Shown here: positions 42,328 to 51,731 of the stretch, piece after piece
How the letters are laid out: each line of letters starts with the position of its first letter
Position numbering within the stretch: the first letter of the stretch is position 1
Assembly: GCA_018673475.1 (NCBI GenBank)
Contig: JABHCN010000005.1
Location: 1-61,426, forward strand
Origin: Actinomycetota bacterium
Lineage (GTDB): Bacteria; Actinomycetota; Acidimicrobiia; Acidimicrobiales; MedAcidi-G1
Direction of reading: 5' to 3'
Length of the DNA: 61,426 nt
Program-made: the position numbers and the translations under genes
Notes under the pieces: model-generated
What the model saw: only the letters and a program-made list of their open reading frames with translations
Told to the model about the DNA's origin: nothing
The model's database searches: none

Positions 42328-44585
42328 TGATGAACCAGAACCAGACCGGAACCTCGATACTCGGCAACGCTGTTCTCCGGCGCGAGGACGACACGCTGCT
42401 GCGGGGACAGGGTGGCTACGTCGGCAACGTGGTCCTGGACGGTGCCGTGCATGCCCACTTCGTGCGGTCCACCGCCGCCCATGGCGAGATTCTCTCCGTT
42501 GACGTCGCCGACGCCCGGTCAATGCCCGGCGTGGTGGCCGTCTACACGGCAGCCGACATCGGTCTTGACGACCGCCCACCGCCCATGGGCTTCTACCCGT
42601 CCGAGATGGCGCGGCCGTTCCTCGCCCGTGACCGGGTTCGGTTCGTGGGCGAGCCTGTGGCCGTCGTACTGGCCGAAACCCCTTACCAGGCAGCCGATGC
42701 GGCCGAGGTGATCTGGGCCGACATCGAGCCCCTGGAAGCGGTCGTTGACCTGAACAAGGCACTGGCGGGCGACACTGTTCTCTTCCCCGAATTGGGTCAC
42801 AACCTGATCTGGGAGCTGCCGTCTGCCGGGGCAGTGGACTTCTCGGCCTGCGAGGCCGTCATCGAGGCCGACATCGTCAACAGCCGCGTTGCCGCGGTGT
42901 CGATAGAGCCCCGTGTCGCTGCGGCCACCTTCGAGGACGGTCGGGTCACCTGCTGGGCCAGCTCCCAGGGCGGCCACAACTACCGCGACGACGTGGCCAG
43001 GTCGATGGGCCTCGAGCAGTCCGATGTGAGGGTTCACGTGAAGGACATCGGCGGTGGTTTCGGCGCCAAGGGCATGGTCTCAGAGGAGGAGATAATGGTC
43101 GCCCAACTGGCGCGCCTGACAGGTCGGCCTGTGCGCTGGACCGAGAGTCGCACCGAGAACCTGATCGGGCACGTGCACGGGCGGGCCCAGAACCAGCGGG
43201 TCACCATGGGCGGAACCCGCGACGGCCGCATCACCTCGTACCGACTCGAGGTGCTCCAGGACTGTGGCGCCTACCCCAAGTGGGGCCCGTTCCTTCCGGA
43301 GTTCACGCGGCAGTTGGCCTGCGGTGTGTACGACATCCCAGAGGTGGAGTTCTCGGCGAAGTCGGTAGCGACCACGACTGCCCCTCTCTGTGCCTATCGG
43401 GGTGCCGGAAGGCCGGAGGCCACGGCCGCAATCGAACGGGCCGTCGACATGTTCGCCGCCGAGATCGGAATGGATCCGGCCGAGGTGCGGCGCATCAACC
43501 TGATTCCCGCCGATGCCTTCCCGTTCACCACGCGCACCGGAACGTCCTATGACTCGGGTGAGTACGAGGCCGCCCTCGACGCCGCCCTCGAGGCCGCCGA
43601 CTACGCCTCCCTGAGGGCCGAACAGCAGCGCCGTCGTGAGGCCGGTGACCGCCACCAGATGGGTATAGGCGTCGCCACCTACGTCGAGATCACGGGCTTC
43701 GGCGGAAGCGAGTACGGCGAGGTCAGGCTGCGGCCCGACGGCACGTTCCTGGCGATCACCGGTTCCACACCGATCGGCACCGGGCACGTCACCACCTGGG
43801 CGATGCTGGTCGCCGACAGGCTTGGCGTGCCGATGGACCAGATAGAGGTCTTCCACGGAGACACCGACGTGGTCCCCTCGGGGGACACCACCGGTGGGTC
43901 CAGGTCGGTGCAGCTGGCGGGATCGGCAATGGCGGATGCCTCCGAGAAGCTTGTCGAGGTGGCCCGCCAGGCCGCAGCCGACCAGCTCGAGGCGGCGGTG
44001 GCCGACATCGTCCTCGAGGAGGGAACCTTCCATGTGGCAGGTACCCCGGCAGTGGGCAGGTCATGGGTCGACCTGGCAGGTTCCTCAGATCAGGTCCTCA
44101 CGGGTGTCTCAGACTTCTCCCAGACAGGCGCCACCTTCCCGTTCGGCACCCACATCGTCGTCGCCGAGGTCGACACCGAGACCGGCCATGTCTCAGTCGA
44201 CCGCATAGTCGCCGTCGATGATGCCGGCACCCTCGTGAACCCGTTGCTGGCGGCCGGCCAGATCCACGGCGGCCTTGCGCAGGGCGTGGCCCAGGCGCTC
44301 ATGGAGGAGTTCCGCTACGACGATGACGGCAACCCGCAGACCACGAACCTTGCCGACTACTCGGCCGTGTCGGCTATGGAGGTCCCGAGTTACGAGCGCA
44401 CGTTCACCCAGACGCCGTCGCCCCGAAACCCTTTGGGTGCCAAGGGAATTGGCGAATCGGGGAGCATCGGGTCGACCGCAGCGGTTCAGAGCGCGGTCGT
44501 CGACGCCGTGTCGCACCTTGGTGTGAGACACATCGACATGCCGCTGACTCCCGAGACGGTCTGGCGTGCAATCCAGTCGGCCTGA
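42324..44585 (+). CDS. CoxL-like molybdopterin aldehyde/CO dehydrogenase large subunit (solitary)
   Basis: A 753-residue molybdenum subunit of the xanthine dehydrogenase family. It has K-D-I-G-G-G-F-G-A-K-G, the form II-type loop A-Y-R-G-A-G-R rather than the A-Y-R-C-S-F-R of genuine aerobic CO dehydrogenase, and G-A-K-G-I-G-E-S-G with the active-site glutamate intact. The family hydroxylates aldehydes or N-heterocycles. The FAD and [2Fe-2S] subunits normally encoded beside it are absent on both sides. Instead it is coupled to an acyl-CoA dehydrogenase gene. It may borrow partners encoded elsewhere. Confidence 0.87.
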   Translation: MMMNQNQTGTSILGNAVLRREDDTLLRGQGGYVGNVVLDGAVHAHFVRSTAAHGEILSVDVADARSMPGVVAVYTAADIGLDDRPPPMGFYPSEMARPFLARDRVRFVGEPVAVVLAETPYQAADAAEVIWADIEPLEAVVDLNKALAGDTVLFPELGHNLIWELPSAGAVDFSACEAVIEADIVNSRVAAVSIEPRVAAATFEDGRVTCWASSQGGHNYRDDVARSMGLEQSDVRVHVKDIGGGFGAKGMVSEEEIMVAQLARLTGRPVRWTESRTENLIGHVHGRAQNQRVTMGGTRDGRITSYRLEVLQDCGAYPKWGPFLPEFTRQLACGVYDIPEVEFSAKSVATTTAPLCAYRGAGRPEATAAIERAVDMFAAEIGMDPAEVRRINLIPADAFPFTTRTGTSYDSGEYEAALDAALEAADYASLRAEQQRRREAGDRHQMGIGVATYVEITGFGGSEYGEVRLRPDGTFLAITGSTPIGTGHVTTWAMLVADRLGVPMDQIEVFHGDTDVVPSGDTTGGSRSVQLAGSAMADASEKLVEVARQAAADQLEAAVADIVLEEGTFHVAGTPAVGRSWVDLAGSSDQVLTGVSDFSQTGATFPFGTHIVVAEVDTETGHVSVDRIVAVDDAGTLVNPLLAAGQIHGGLAQGVAQALMEEFRYDDDGNPQTTNLADYSAVSAMEVPSYERTFTQTPSPRNPLGAKGIGESGSIGSTAAVQSAVVDAVSHLGVRHIDMPLTPETVWRAIQSA

Positions 44586-44621
44586 CGGGTTGGGGTACGT
44601 AGCCCGACAGGCGCCGGCACT

Positions 44622-45800
44622 GTGAACGAACCACGGCAGTTCCTCGTCGAGAGGCTGCGCCAGTTCGGCATAACCGTCTTTGCCGAGATGTCCGCTTTGG
44701 CGGACCGGACCGGTGCCATCAACCTGGGGCAGGGGTTCCCCGATTCCGACGGCCCACAGGAGGTACTTGAGGCCGCCGTGGCAGCTATCCGGGCGGGCCA
44801 CAACCAGTACCCCCCGGGTCGCGGGATCCTGCCGTTGCGTCGGGCGGTCGCCGACCACCAGAAGCGCTTCTACGACATCGAGGTGGATCCTGAGGCCGAG
44901 GTGCTCATAACCGCCGGTGCCTCTGAGGCAATAGCTGCAGCGATGCTGGCCCTCGTCGAACCCGGTGACGAGGTCATCATGTTTGAGCCCTACTTCGACC
45001 ACTACGCCACCTCGGTGGCACTGGCCGGCGGGCACCGTCGGGTGGTGGCGCTGCGTGAGCCCGACCTCTCCTTTGACGTCGCCGAACTGGAGGCGGCCGT
45101 CGGGCCACGTACCCGCCTGATCCTCGTGAACACCCCCCACAACCCTTCCGGCAAGGTGTTCAGCGCCGACGAGTTGGGGCAGATTGCACGGGTAGCCGTC
45201 GAGCACGACCTGCTGGTGGTTACCGACGAGGTCTATGAGCACCTCATCTACGACGGTGGAAGCCACGTGCCTCTGGTGACCCTCCCCGGTATGGCCGAGC
45301 GAACCCTCACCATCTCCTCTGCGGGAAAGTCCTTTGGATTCACCGGCTGGAAGATCGGCTGGGCCAGCGGACCAGAGGCCATGGTGTCGGCGCTACTCAC
45401 GGCCAAGCAGTCGCTCACCTACGTGAACGGCGGACCCTTTCAGCACGCACTCGTGACAGCGCTCGGCCTTGGTGACGACTACTTCAGGGGCCTCGCCGAC
45501 GACCTCCAGGCCAAGAGGGACCTCCTCAGCGAAGGTCTCCGAAGCGCGGGTTTCGGTGTGTTCCCGACAGCGGGCACCTACTTCATCACCGCCGATATCA
45601 GGCCCCTTGGCTCAGGTGACGGCGTGGAGTTCTGCATGTCGTTGCCGGAGCGCTGTGGCGTAGTGGCGGTGCCAAGCGTCGTGTTCTACGACAACGAGGA
45701 GGCCGGCAGGCACCTCATCAGGTTCGCCTTCTGCAAGAGGCCCGAGGTGCTTGCCGAGGCGGCAGAGCGGCTTGCGGGCATGGCAGGATCCCAGCCATGA
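44622..45800 (+). CDS. class I/II PLP aminotransferase (KAT/glutamine transaminase-like or DapC-like)
   Basis: A 392-residue fold-type I aminotransferase starting at GTG 44622. I-N-L-G-Q-G-F-P-D is near 31, N-T-P-H-N-P-S-G-K near 170, and the PLP lysine in S-S-A-G-K-S-F-G-F-T-G-W-K-I-G-W near 230. The subgroup includes kynurenine aminotransferase/glutamine transaminase K and N-succinyldiaminopimelate aminotransferase. The immediately following omega-amidase gene favours a glutamine (or methionine-salvage) transaminase, whose 2-oxoglutaramate product is then hydrolysed. Not certain. Confidence 0.88.
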   Translation: MNEPRQFLVERLRQFGITVFAEMSALADRTGAINLGQGFPDSDGPQEVLEAAVAAIRAGHNQYPPGRGILPLRRAVADHQKRFYDIEVDPEAEVLITAGASEAIAAAMLALVEPGDEVIMFEPYFDHYATSVALAGGHRRVVALREPDLSFDVAELEAAVGPRTRLILVNTPHNPSGKVFSADELGQIARVAVEHDLLVVTDEVYEHLIYDGGSHVPLVTLPGMAERTLTISSAGKSFGFTGWKIGWASGPEAMVSALLTAKQSLTYVNGGPFQHALVTALGLGDDYFRGLADDLQAKRDLLSEGLRSAGFGVFPTAGTYFITADIRPLGSGDGVEFCMSLPERCGVVAVPSVVFYDNEEAGRHLIRFAFCKRPEVLAEAAERLAGMAGSQP

Positions 45801-45810
45801 GGCCAGAAGC

Positions 45811-46578
45811 GTGAGGGTTGCAGCCGTCCAGCACGACGTGGTCTGGGAGGACCGCGAGGCCAACCACTCTCACCTGACCGGCCTCATAGCGGCAGCGGCC
45901 GCCGACGGCGCCGATCTCGTGGTCCTGACCGAGATGTTCCCCGTCGGGTTCTCGCTGGCCGCCGATCGCATTGCCGAGCCACCAGATGGACCGAGCATCG
46001 GATTCCTCCTGGAGCAGGCCAGCGAACACGGTCTCTGGACCGCCGGTTCGGTGCCCGTTGCCGATGATGCCGCCTCGATGCCGGTGAACCGGTTCCTGCT
46101 CGCCGGCCCCGACGGCACGCTCCACCACTACGACAAGATGTACCCGTTCACCTATGCGGGAGAGCGTGACCACTACCGGCCCGGCGACCACCCGGTGACC
46201 GTGACCGTCGAGGGGGTGAGGGTCAGCCTCTTCGTCTGCTACGACCTGCGCTTCTCTGAGGCCTTCTGGGACCTGGCCCCAACGACTGACCTCTACCTGG
46301 TTCCCGCCAACTGGCCCTCCAGCCGTCGCGAACACTGGATGACCCTCCTCCGCGCCAGGGCAATCGAGAACCAGGCGTACGTCGTGGGGGTGAACCGCGT
46401 CGGCGACGATCCCCGGTTCTCCTATTCGGGCGACAGCCTCATCGTCGACCCTTTGGGCGAGGTTCTGGCTGACGCAGAACCGGGCGAGGAGGCCATCCTC
46501 ATCGCCGATGTGGATCCGTCACGGGTTGCAGAGATACGCGCTGAGTTCCCCTTCCTCCAGGACCGACGGGGGAGATGA
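45811..46578 (+). CDS. carbon-nitrogen hydrolase (omega-amidase/Nit2-like)
   Basis: A 255-residue nitrilase-superfamily enzyme starting at GTG 45811, ten bases after the aminotransferase. The catalytic triad is visible: Glu in L-T-E-M-F-P-V-G-F, Lys in Y-D-K-M-Y-P-F, and Cys in F-V-C-Y-D-L-R-F. The pattern resembles omega-amidases that hydrolyse 2-oxoglutaramate or 2-oxosuccinamate to the 2-oxoacid and ammonia. The aminotransferase neighbour supports this. Its stop overlaps the prenyl synthase start (ATGA). Confidence 0.87.
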   Translation: MRVAAVQHDVVWEDREANHSHLTGLIAAAAADGADLVVLTEMFPVGFSLAADRIAEPPDGPSIGFLLEQASEHGLWTAGSVPVADDAASMPVNRFLLAGPDGTLHHYDKMYPFTYAGERDHYRPGDHPVTVTVEGVRVSLFVCYDLRFSEAFWDLAPTTDLYLVPANWPSSRREHWMTLLRARAIENQAYVVGVNRVGDDPRFSYSGDSLIVDPLGEVLADAEPGEEAILIADVDPSRVAEIRAEFPFLQDRRGR

Positions 46579-47585
46579 GCGGCCCCGAGATCCTTGAGCG
46601 GGCACGCCGGCTGGTCGAGCCGGCCATGGTCGCCGCCGTCGACGGCCTCTGTGACGAGTTGGGTCTGCCCGCCCGCTACCACCTGGGTTGGGCCGAGGCA
46701 GACGGTTCACCGTCGACCGCCGGTGCCGGAAAGGGCCTCCGGCCCGCTCTGGCCGTGCTGTCGGCCGAGGCGGTTGGTGCCTCCGGCGAGGTTGCCGTCC
46801 CTGGGGCGGTCGCCGTGGAGCTGGTACACAACTTTTCTCTCATCCACGACGACATCATCGACGGCGACCTCGAGAGGCGCCACAGGGCCACCGTGTGGGC
46901 GGCCTTCGGCACCGACGATGCCATCATCTCGGGCGATGCGCTCCACAACCTGGCCTTTCAGGTGATGCTTGCGGAGCCCACGCCTGAACGCGTGGCGGCC
47001 ACCGCACGCCTGGCAGGGGCCACCTCGGCGATGCTGGCCGGGCAGGCCGCCGACATGGCATTTGACGACCTGCCGGTCGTGTCCCTCGACGACTGCCTGG
47101 CCATGGAGGCCGACAAGACCGGCGCCCTGCTGGGTTGTGCGGCGTCCATCGGTGCCGTGCTGGCCGCTGCGCCACAGACGACCGTTGATGCGCTCGACTC
47201 CTTCGGGCGAGAGTTGGGCCTGGCCTTCCAGGCCGTCGACGACGTCCTCGGAATCTGGGGCGACCCGGCCGTCACCGGCAAGGCCGCCGGCAATGACCTG
47301 AGGGAGCGCAAGAAGTCCATGCCGGTTGCCGTCGTCCTGACCGGAGGTTCGAGTGGGGCCGAGGACCTCGCCGCCATCTACGACAGGCCCGGTGACCTCT
47401 CCGACGACGATGTAGCCCGGGCGACGGGGATTATCGATGCCGCTGGCGGAAGGGAGCGAACCGAGGCGGAGGCCGCAGATCGGCTGGAGTCCGCCCTGGC
47501 CTCGCTGGACGCACTTGAGATCCCTGCCGAGGTGGACACCGAGATCAGAGGCCTGGCCAGGTTCGTCGTGGAGCGCAGCTTCTAG
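46575..47585 (+). CDS. polyprenyl (isoprenyl) diphosphate synthase
   Basis: A 336-residue trans-prenyltransferase. The first Asp-rich motif is H-D-D-I-I-D-G-D near 94, and the second is in F-Q-A-V-D-D-V-L-G-I-W-G-D near 218, in the variant form typical of actinobacterial IdsA-like enzymes. It condenses IPP with allylic diphosphates to make GPP, FPP, GGPP or longer chains. Chain length cannot be read with confidence. It ends nine bases before the convergent helicase gene. Confidence 0.9.
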   Translation: MSGPEILERARRLVEPAMVAAVDGLCDELGLPARYHLGWAEADGSPSTAGAGKGLRPALAVLSAEAVGASGEVAVPGAVAVELVHNFSLIHDDIIDGDLERRHRATVWAAFGTDDAIISGDALHNLAFQVMLAEPTPERVAATARLAGATSAMLAGQAADMAFDDLPVVSLDDCLAMEADKTGALLGCAASIGAVLAAAPQTTVDALDSFGRELGLAFQAVDDVLGIWGDPAVTGKAAGNDLRERKKSMPVAVVLTGGSSGAEDLAAIYDRPGDLSDDDVARATGIIDAAGGRERTEAEAADRLESALASLDALEIPAEVDTEIRGLARFVVERSF

Positions 47586-47594
47586 AACCCGCGG

Positions 47595-50174
47595 TCACAG
47601 GCGCCGGATTGCACCCAGCCGAACAACCGCTCGCCCCTCCTCACGTGATGCGGCCAGGTCCACCCGGCCCTCCAGCACCCACTCGTTGAAACCCTCAGGG
47701 TCTGCGATCGTCTGTGTGACCTGCCACATGTCGGCGGCGCTGTCGTCGAGAACGAAGAAACCACCGCCCCTGGCGTGACTGTCGGTGGGCATCACCGAAT
47801 GGTCCTCCCAGTAGGGGCTGATCGCCTCCCTTATGGAGTCAGCGCTCCAAGCTGTGTCGCCTACCGCAGGTACCTCGGCGAGTACGTCGGTGGCATCCCC
47901 GCTGCGACGCGAGAGCAGATGCACCCATCTGAAGACCTCGTTCCTTACCATCACCCGAAAGGCCCTCACCGACGTGGTCACGTCGGGGCGCTCGGGCTCG
48001 GCACCCTCGACGGGTCCCGTGTCGTCCGGGTCCGGGTTGCGCAACTTCTCCCACTCGTCGATGAGGCTGGAGTCGACCTGGCGTACCGTCTCGCCGAGCC
48101 AGGCCTCCAGGTCGCGAAGTTCCTCGGTCTTGTTCTCGTCGGGAACGTTTTGGACGACTGCCTTGTAGGCCTGGGTCAGATACCTGAGCACCACACCCTC
48201 GGAGCGCTTCAGCCCGTGGTGCTCCACGTACTGCCTGAAGTTGAAGCCCAGCTCGTACATCTCGCGGGCCACCGACTTGGGTTGGACGTTCTCGTCGCCC
48301 ACCCATGGGTGGTGTGACCTGAACACGTCGAAGGTTCCGTAGAGGAACTCGGCCAGCGGTCGGGGAGGCCGCACCTCGTTGAGGCGCTCCATGCGTTCCT
48401 CGTACTCGACGCCCTCCATCTTGAGCCTGTTGACCAGCTCGGTCTTCAGGCGGTTGACCTGGGCAGCCAGGATTACGCCGGGGTTCTCCAGCACCGACTC
48501 GACGACCGACAACAGGTCGAGGGCGTGTAGTTCCGGTGTGTGGTCGGGCCCCTCGTCGCCCAGTTCGGGGATCACCTCGAGGGCGAACAGCGACAGCGGC
48601 TGGTGCAGGGCGAAGTCATCCTGGAGGTCCACCCCGATTCGGACCAGGCGGCCCTCGTCGTCTGGCTCGTCCAGTTCCTCGACGATGCCGGCATCACGCA
48701 GCGATCGGTACACGCCGATTGCCCGACGGATGTGTTGTCGCTGGCGCTTCCGCGGTTCGTGGTTGTGGGTGAGCAGCCATCGCAGGTCGGCACCGCCGTC
48801 ACCTGGGCGGGACAACACGTTGAGGACCATCTGGTGGGTGACGTCGAAGCTGGAGTCCAGGGGTTCGGGGTCGCCGCCGACCATCTTGTCGAACGTCTCC
48901 TCGTTCCAGTGGGAGTAGCCGCGCTCCGGTGGCTTCTTCTTGACCAGTTTCTTCTTGCGGGACGGGTCGGCTGCCACCTTGGCCTCGGCTCGGCGGTTTT
49001 CGATCCAGTGCACGGGAGCCTGGGCCCAGACGTGCCCCTCGTCGTCAAAGCCCCGGCGACCAGCACGCCCCGCGACCTGTGCGAACTCGCGGTTGGAGAG
49101 CAAACGGGTGGTGGAGCCGTCGTACTTGCAGAGTTGGGTGAACAGGACGGTGCGGATCGGCACGTTGACCCCGACCCCGAGCGTGTCCGTTCCACAGATC
49201 AACTTGAGCAGGCCGGCCTGGGCCAGCTTCTCGATGAGCAGCCTGTAGCGGGGGAGAAGGCCGGCGTGGTGCAGGCCGATTCCGTGGCCGATGAAGCGGC
49301 GCAGGTCCTTGCCGATGGGTGTGTCGAACCTGAAGCCACCGACCGCCTCGCGGATCTCGGCCTTCTCCTCCTTGGTCACCACGTCGAGACTGCAGAGGTC
49401 CTGCGCCTTGTCTGTAGCGGCCTTCTGGGTGAAGTGCACGATGTAGATCGGTGCCCGGTCCGAGTCCACCAGCTCGGTGATGGACTCGTGCAGGGGGGTC
49501 TCCCGGTACTCGAAGGTGAGGGGAACCGGTCGTTGCGAGCCGGCCACCGTCACCGTGGGTCTGCCGGTTCGCTCTGTCAGGTCGTCTTCGAACCTGGTGG
49601 TGGGGCCGAGGGTCGCCGACATGAGGAGGAACTGTGTGTCGGTCAGCTCCAGCAGCGGCACCTGCCAGGCCCAGCCGCGCTGTGGGTCGGCGTAGTAGTG
49701 GAACTCGTCGGCGACAACGAGGCCCACGTCGCATGAGCTGCCTTCCCTCAGCGCCCTGTGGGCAAGGATCTCGGCGGTGCAGGCGATGATCGGCGCCCCC
49801 GGGTTGACAGAGGCGTCGCCGGTCACCATGCCCACGTTGTCGGACCCGAAGTCGCGGGCGAGCGCGAAGAACTTCTCGCTGACGAGTGCCTTGATGGGTG
49901 CCGTGTAGACGCTGCGCTCACCCCGGGAGAGGGCAGCGGCGTGGGCGGCCGTGGCGACGAGGGACTTCCCCGAACCTGTGGGGGTGGCCAGGATCACGTG
50001 GTTGCCGGCCAGCAGTTCCAGGATGGCCTCCTCCTGGGCCGGGTACAGCGTGAGCCCGGCATCAGTGGTCCATGCGACAAAGCCCTCCAGGATCTCGTCG
50101 GGGTCCGAGCCCTGCGGCAGCCGATCGAGAAGGCCTGCGTTGTTGGGCCCTGCGTTGTGGATGCTGGGGTTCAC
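47595..50174 (-). CDS. Ski2-like DEAD/DEAH-box helicase with DUF3516 C-terminus
   Basis: An 859-residue superfamily 2 helicase. Walker A is A-T-P-T-G-S-G-K-S near 62, the motif II box is A-D-E-F-H-Y-Y near 156, motif III S-A-T-L follows near 185, and motif VI Q-V-A-G-R-A-G-R-R-G is near 365. The long C-terminal half resembles DUF3516, known from mycobacteria and relatives. The function is probably RNA or DNA unwinding, without a known specific role. Its start overlaps the tag stop by four bases, so the two may be co-translated, hinting at a nucleic-acid repair context. Confidence 0.9.
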   Translation of the reverse strand: MNPSIHNAGPNNAGLLDRLPQGSDPDEILEGFVAWTTDAGLTLYPAQEEAILELLAGNHVILATPTGSGKSLVATAAHAAALSRGERSVYTAPIKALVSEKFFALARDFGSDNVGMVTGDASVNPGAPIIACTAEILAHRALREGSSCDVGLVVADEFHYYADPQRGWAWQVPLLELTDTQFLLMSATLGPTTRFEDDLTERTGRPTVTVAGSQRPVPLTFEYRETPLHESITELVDSDRAPIYIVHFTQKAATDKAQDLCSLDVVTKEEKAEIREAVGGFRFDTPIGKDLRRFIGHGIGLHHAGLLPRYRLLIEKLAQAGLLKLICGTDTLGVGVNVPIRTVLFTQLCKYDGSTTRLLSNREFAQVAGRAGRRGFDDEGHVWAQAPVHWIENRRAEAKVAADPSRKKKLVKKKPPERGYSHWNEETFDKMVGGDPEPLDSSFDVTHQMVLNVLSRPGDGGADLRWLLTHNHEPRKRQRQHIRRAIGVYRSLRDAGIVEELDEPDDEGRLVRIGVDLQDDFALHQPLSLFALEVIPELGDEGPDHTPELHALDLLSVVESVLENPGVILAAQVNRLKTELVNRLKMEGVEYEERMERLNEVRPPRPLAEFLYGTFDVFRSHHPWVGDENVQPKSVAREMYELGFNFRQYVEHHGLKRSEGVVLRYLTQAYKAVVQNVPDENKTEELRDLEAWLGETVRQVDSSLIDEWEKLRNPDPDDTGPVEGAEPERPDVTTSVRAFRVMVRNEVFRWVHLLSRRSGDATDVLAEVPAVGDTAWSADSIREAISPYWEDHSVMPTDSHARGGGFFVLDDSAADMWQVTQTIADPEGFNEWVLEGRVDLAASREEGRAVVRLGAIRRL

Positions 50175-50788
50175 AGGGTTGGCCTAACCATGGTGGAGCG
50201 TTCGGTCTCCACCACGGCATGGAAGGCACACCCGGGCATGTGGTCGTTGACCATGCCCATTGCCTGCATGAAGGCGTATGCGGTGGTGGGCCCCACGAAT
50301 GACCACCCCCTCCTCTTCAGGTCGCGGCTGAGGGTGGTGGACTCGGCAGTGGTGGCGGGGATCGGGTCGCCGGGGGTCCGGGGCTCACCGGTCGGCTCCC
50401 ATGACCACAGGTAGGCGGCCAGGGAACCGAACTCGTCGGCCACCTCCAGGGCCCGGGCGGCGTTGTTGATCGTGGACTCGATCTTGCCCCGGTGGCGAAC
50501 GATGCCTGCATTGCCCAGCAGGCGTTCCACGTCGTCGGGGCCGAACCCTGCGACAGTCACCGGGTCGAAGCCGGCGAATCCGGACCTGAACGCTTCGCGC
50601 TTGCGCAGGATCGTCAGCCATGACAGCCCGGCCTGGAAGCCCTCGAGGCAGATCTTCTCGAAGAGTCGGGTGTCGTCGGTTGTCGGTCGACCCCATTCGT
50701 CGTCGTGGTAGGCGAGGTAGTCGGTGTGGTCTCCCGGCCACCAGCAGCGCACGATCCCGTCGTCGCCGGTGACGAGGCCCTCAGTCAT
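50171..50788 (-). CDS. tag: DNA-3-methyladenine glycosylase I
   Basis: A 205-residue Tag protein. R-C-W-W-P and Y-H-D-D-E-W-G at 14-33, G-L-S-W-L-T-I-L-R-K-R near 55-65, and the C-terminal zinc-snap residues in N-D-H-M-P-G-C near 182 are all present. It excises 3-methyladenine from alkylated DNA. It is the first gene of a two-gene unit with the helicase. Confidence 0.93.
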   Translation of the reverse strand: MTEGLVTGDDGIVRCWWPGDHTDYLAYHDDEWGRPTTDDTRLFEKICLEGFQAGLSWLTILRKREAFRSGFAGFDPVTVAGFGPDDVERLLGNAGIVRHRGKIESTINNAARALEVADEFGSLAAYLWSWEPTGEPRTPGDPIPATTAESTTLSRDLKRRGWSFVGPTTAYAFMQAMGMVNDHMPGCAFHAVVETERSTMVRPTL

Positions 50789-50871
50789 CTCCGTCCCCGT
50801 CCGCTGCTGTGCTCCACGGGGACCGACGTTACGCTCCGGCGAGCCATTGCCCGACCAGTCAGGGACCTCCC

Positions 50872-51174
50872 ATGATCGTGATAGCAGGAACCATCAACAT
50901 CGACCCGGCCAGCAGCGACGACGCCGTGGCGGCGATCGTGCCGATGATGACCGCAACGCATGCCGAGGAGGGCTGCATCGACTACGTGCTCAGCATCGAT
51001 CCGGTACAGCCCGGGCTCGTCAGGATCTTCGAGAAGTGGGACGGCGATGAGGCCCTCAGCGCCCACATGGGTTCGGTGCACATGGCTGACTTTCAGGGGG
51101 CGATGGCCGGCTTCGGTGTGACCGGCATGTCCGTGGAGCGCTTCGACGGCGCCACGGTCTCGAAGCTGATCTAG
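50872..51174 (+). CDS. antibiotic biosynthesis monooxygenase (ABM) domain protein
   Basis: A 100-residue single-domain dimeric alpha+beta barrel protein (Y-V-L-S-I-D-P and I-F-E-K-W-D-G-D-E-A-L-S-A-H near the middle, with the H-M-x-x-x-H-M pattern). ABM proteins include quinol monooxygenases and heme-degrading enzymes, but most small ones are unassigned. The ATG at 50872 gives the family length. It is divergent from tag and convergent with the toxin-antitoxin pair. Confidence 0.85.
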   Translation: MIVIAGTINIDPASSDDAVAAIVPMMTATHAEEGCIDYVLSIDPVQPGLVRIFEKWDGDEALSAHMGSVHMADFQGAMAGFGVTGMSVERFDGATVSKLI

Positions 51175-51184
51175 GGGTACCTGC

Positions 51185-51493
51185 TCAGCAGCCCACTGCG
51201 GCCTCGAGGGTCCAGCAGGCCTGTTTCATGCGGGCATCTGAGAGGGTCGTCACACGCCGCCTGAACGTGTCCCGTGCGATCGTGTGGATGTTGTCGAAGT
51301 TGACGACGCAGTCGGTGGGAAGACCGTCGATGTCGGCCCGTAGGGGAAGTTCTGAGATCAGGCCCCGTCTCGTCCTGGTGAGGAGAGCCACGACCACGTG
51401 ACCGATTCGATCGGCAACCGGATCTCGGGTGAGCACCAGCACGGGGCGGTCGCCGCCCGGCGTCGCGGTGAACCAGACCTCACCCCGTTGCAT
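51185..51493 (-). CDS. MazF/PemK-like toxin
   Basis: A 102-residue protein starting M-Q-R-G-E-V-W-F, with R-P-V-L-V-L-T-R-D and N-F-D-N-I-H-T-I, the core elements of the MazF/PemK fold. Such toxins cut RNA at short sequences. It overlaps its antitoxin gene by 14 bases and is second in the unit, the usual order. Confidence 0.88.
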   Translation of the reverse strand: MQRGEVWFTATPGGDRPVLVLTRDPVADRIGHVVVALLTRTRRGLISELPLRADIDGLPTDCVVNFDNIHTIARDTFRRRVTTLSDARMKQACWTLEAAVGC

Positions 51494-51731
51494 TGTGCCA
51501 GTCCGACCAGTCCTCGGTGGGGCCGGGATCGGCGATCTCGGCGAGCTGGAGTTCGTTGTCGTCCAGCGGATGCTCTTCCCATGCCTCGGAGTCGCGTTCG
51601 CCTGTGAGGGTTACCAGGTGGCGGCGCAGTGCGTCGCGGACCAGGTCGGATCGCGACACACCCAGGTAGTCGGACCAGGTGTCGATCTCGTCGGATACCT
51701 CGTCGTCGAGTCGGACGCTCAGGAGTGTCAT
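51480..51731 (-). CDS. ribbon-helix-helix antitoxin of the MazF-like toxin
   Basis: An 83-residue protein. Residues 1-45 are a ribbon-helix-helix DNA-binding domain (L-S-V-R-L-D-D-E-V, then S-R-S-D-L-V-R-D-A-L-R-R-H-L). The acidic C-terminus rich in D, E and W is the expected toxin-binding tail. The start codon lies inside a perfect long palindrome, implying autorepression by the toxin-antitoxin complex. Confidence 0.87.
   Translation of the reverse strand: MTLLSVRLDDEVSDEIDTWSDYLGVSRSDLVRDALRRHLVTLTGERDSEAWEEHPLDDNELQLAEIADPGPTEDWSDWHNATG

Noticed and set aside
42324-44585. Aerobic CO dehydrogenase (form I CoxL)
   Set aside because: The active-site loop reads A-Y-R-G-A-G-R, not the A-Y-R-C-S-F-R of form I, and coxMS are absent.
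48540-49736. 398-codon plus-strand open frame over the helicase
   Set aside because: Antisense to helicase motifs, with no ribosome site or domain.
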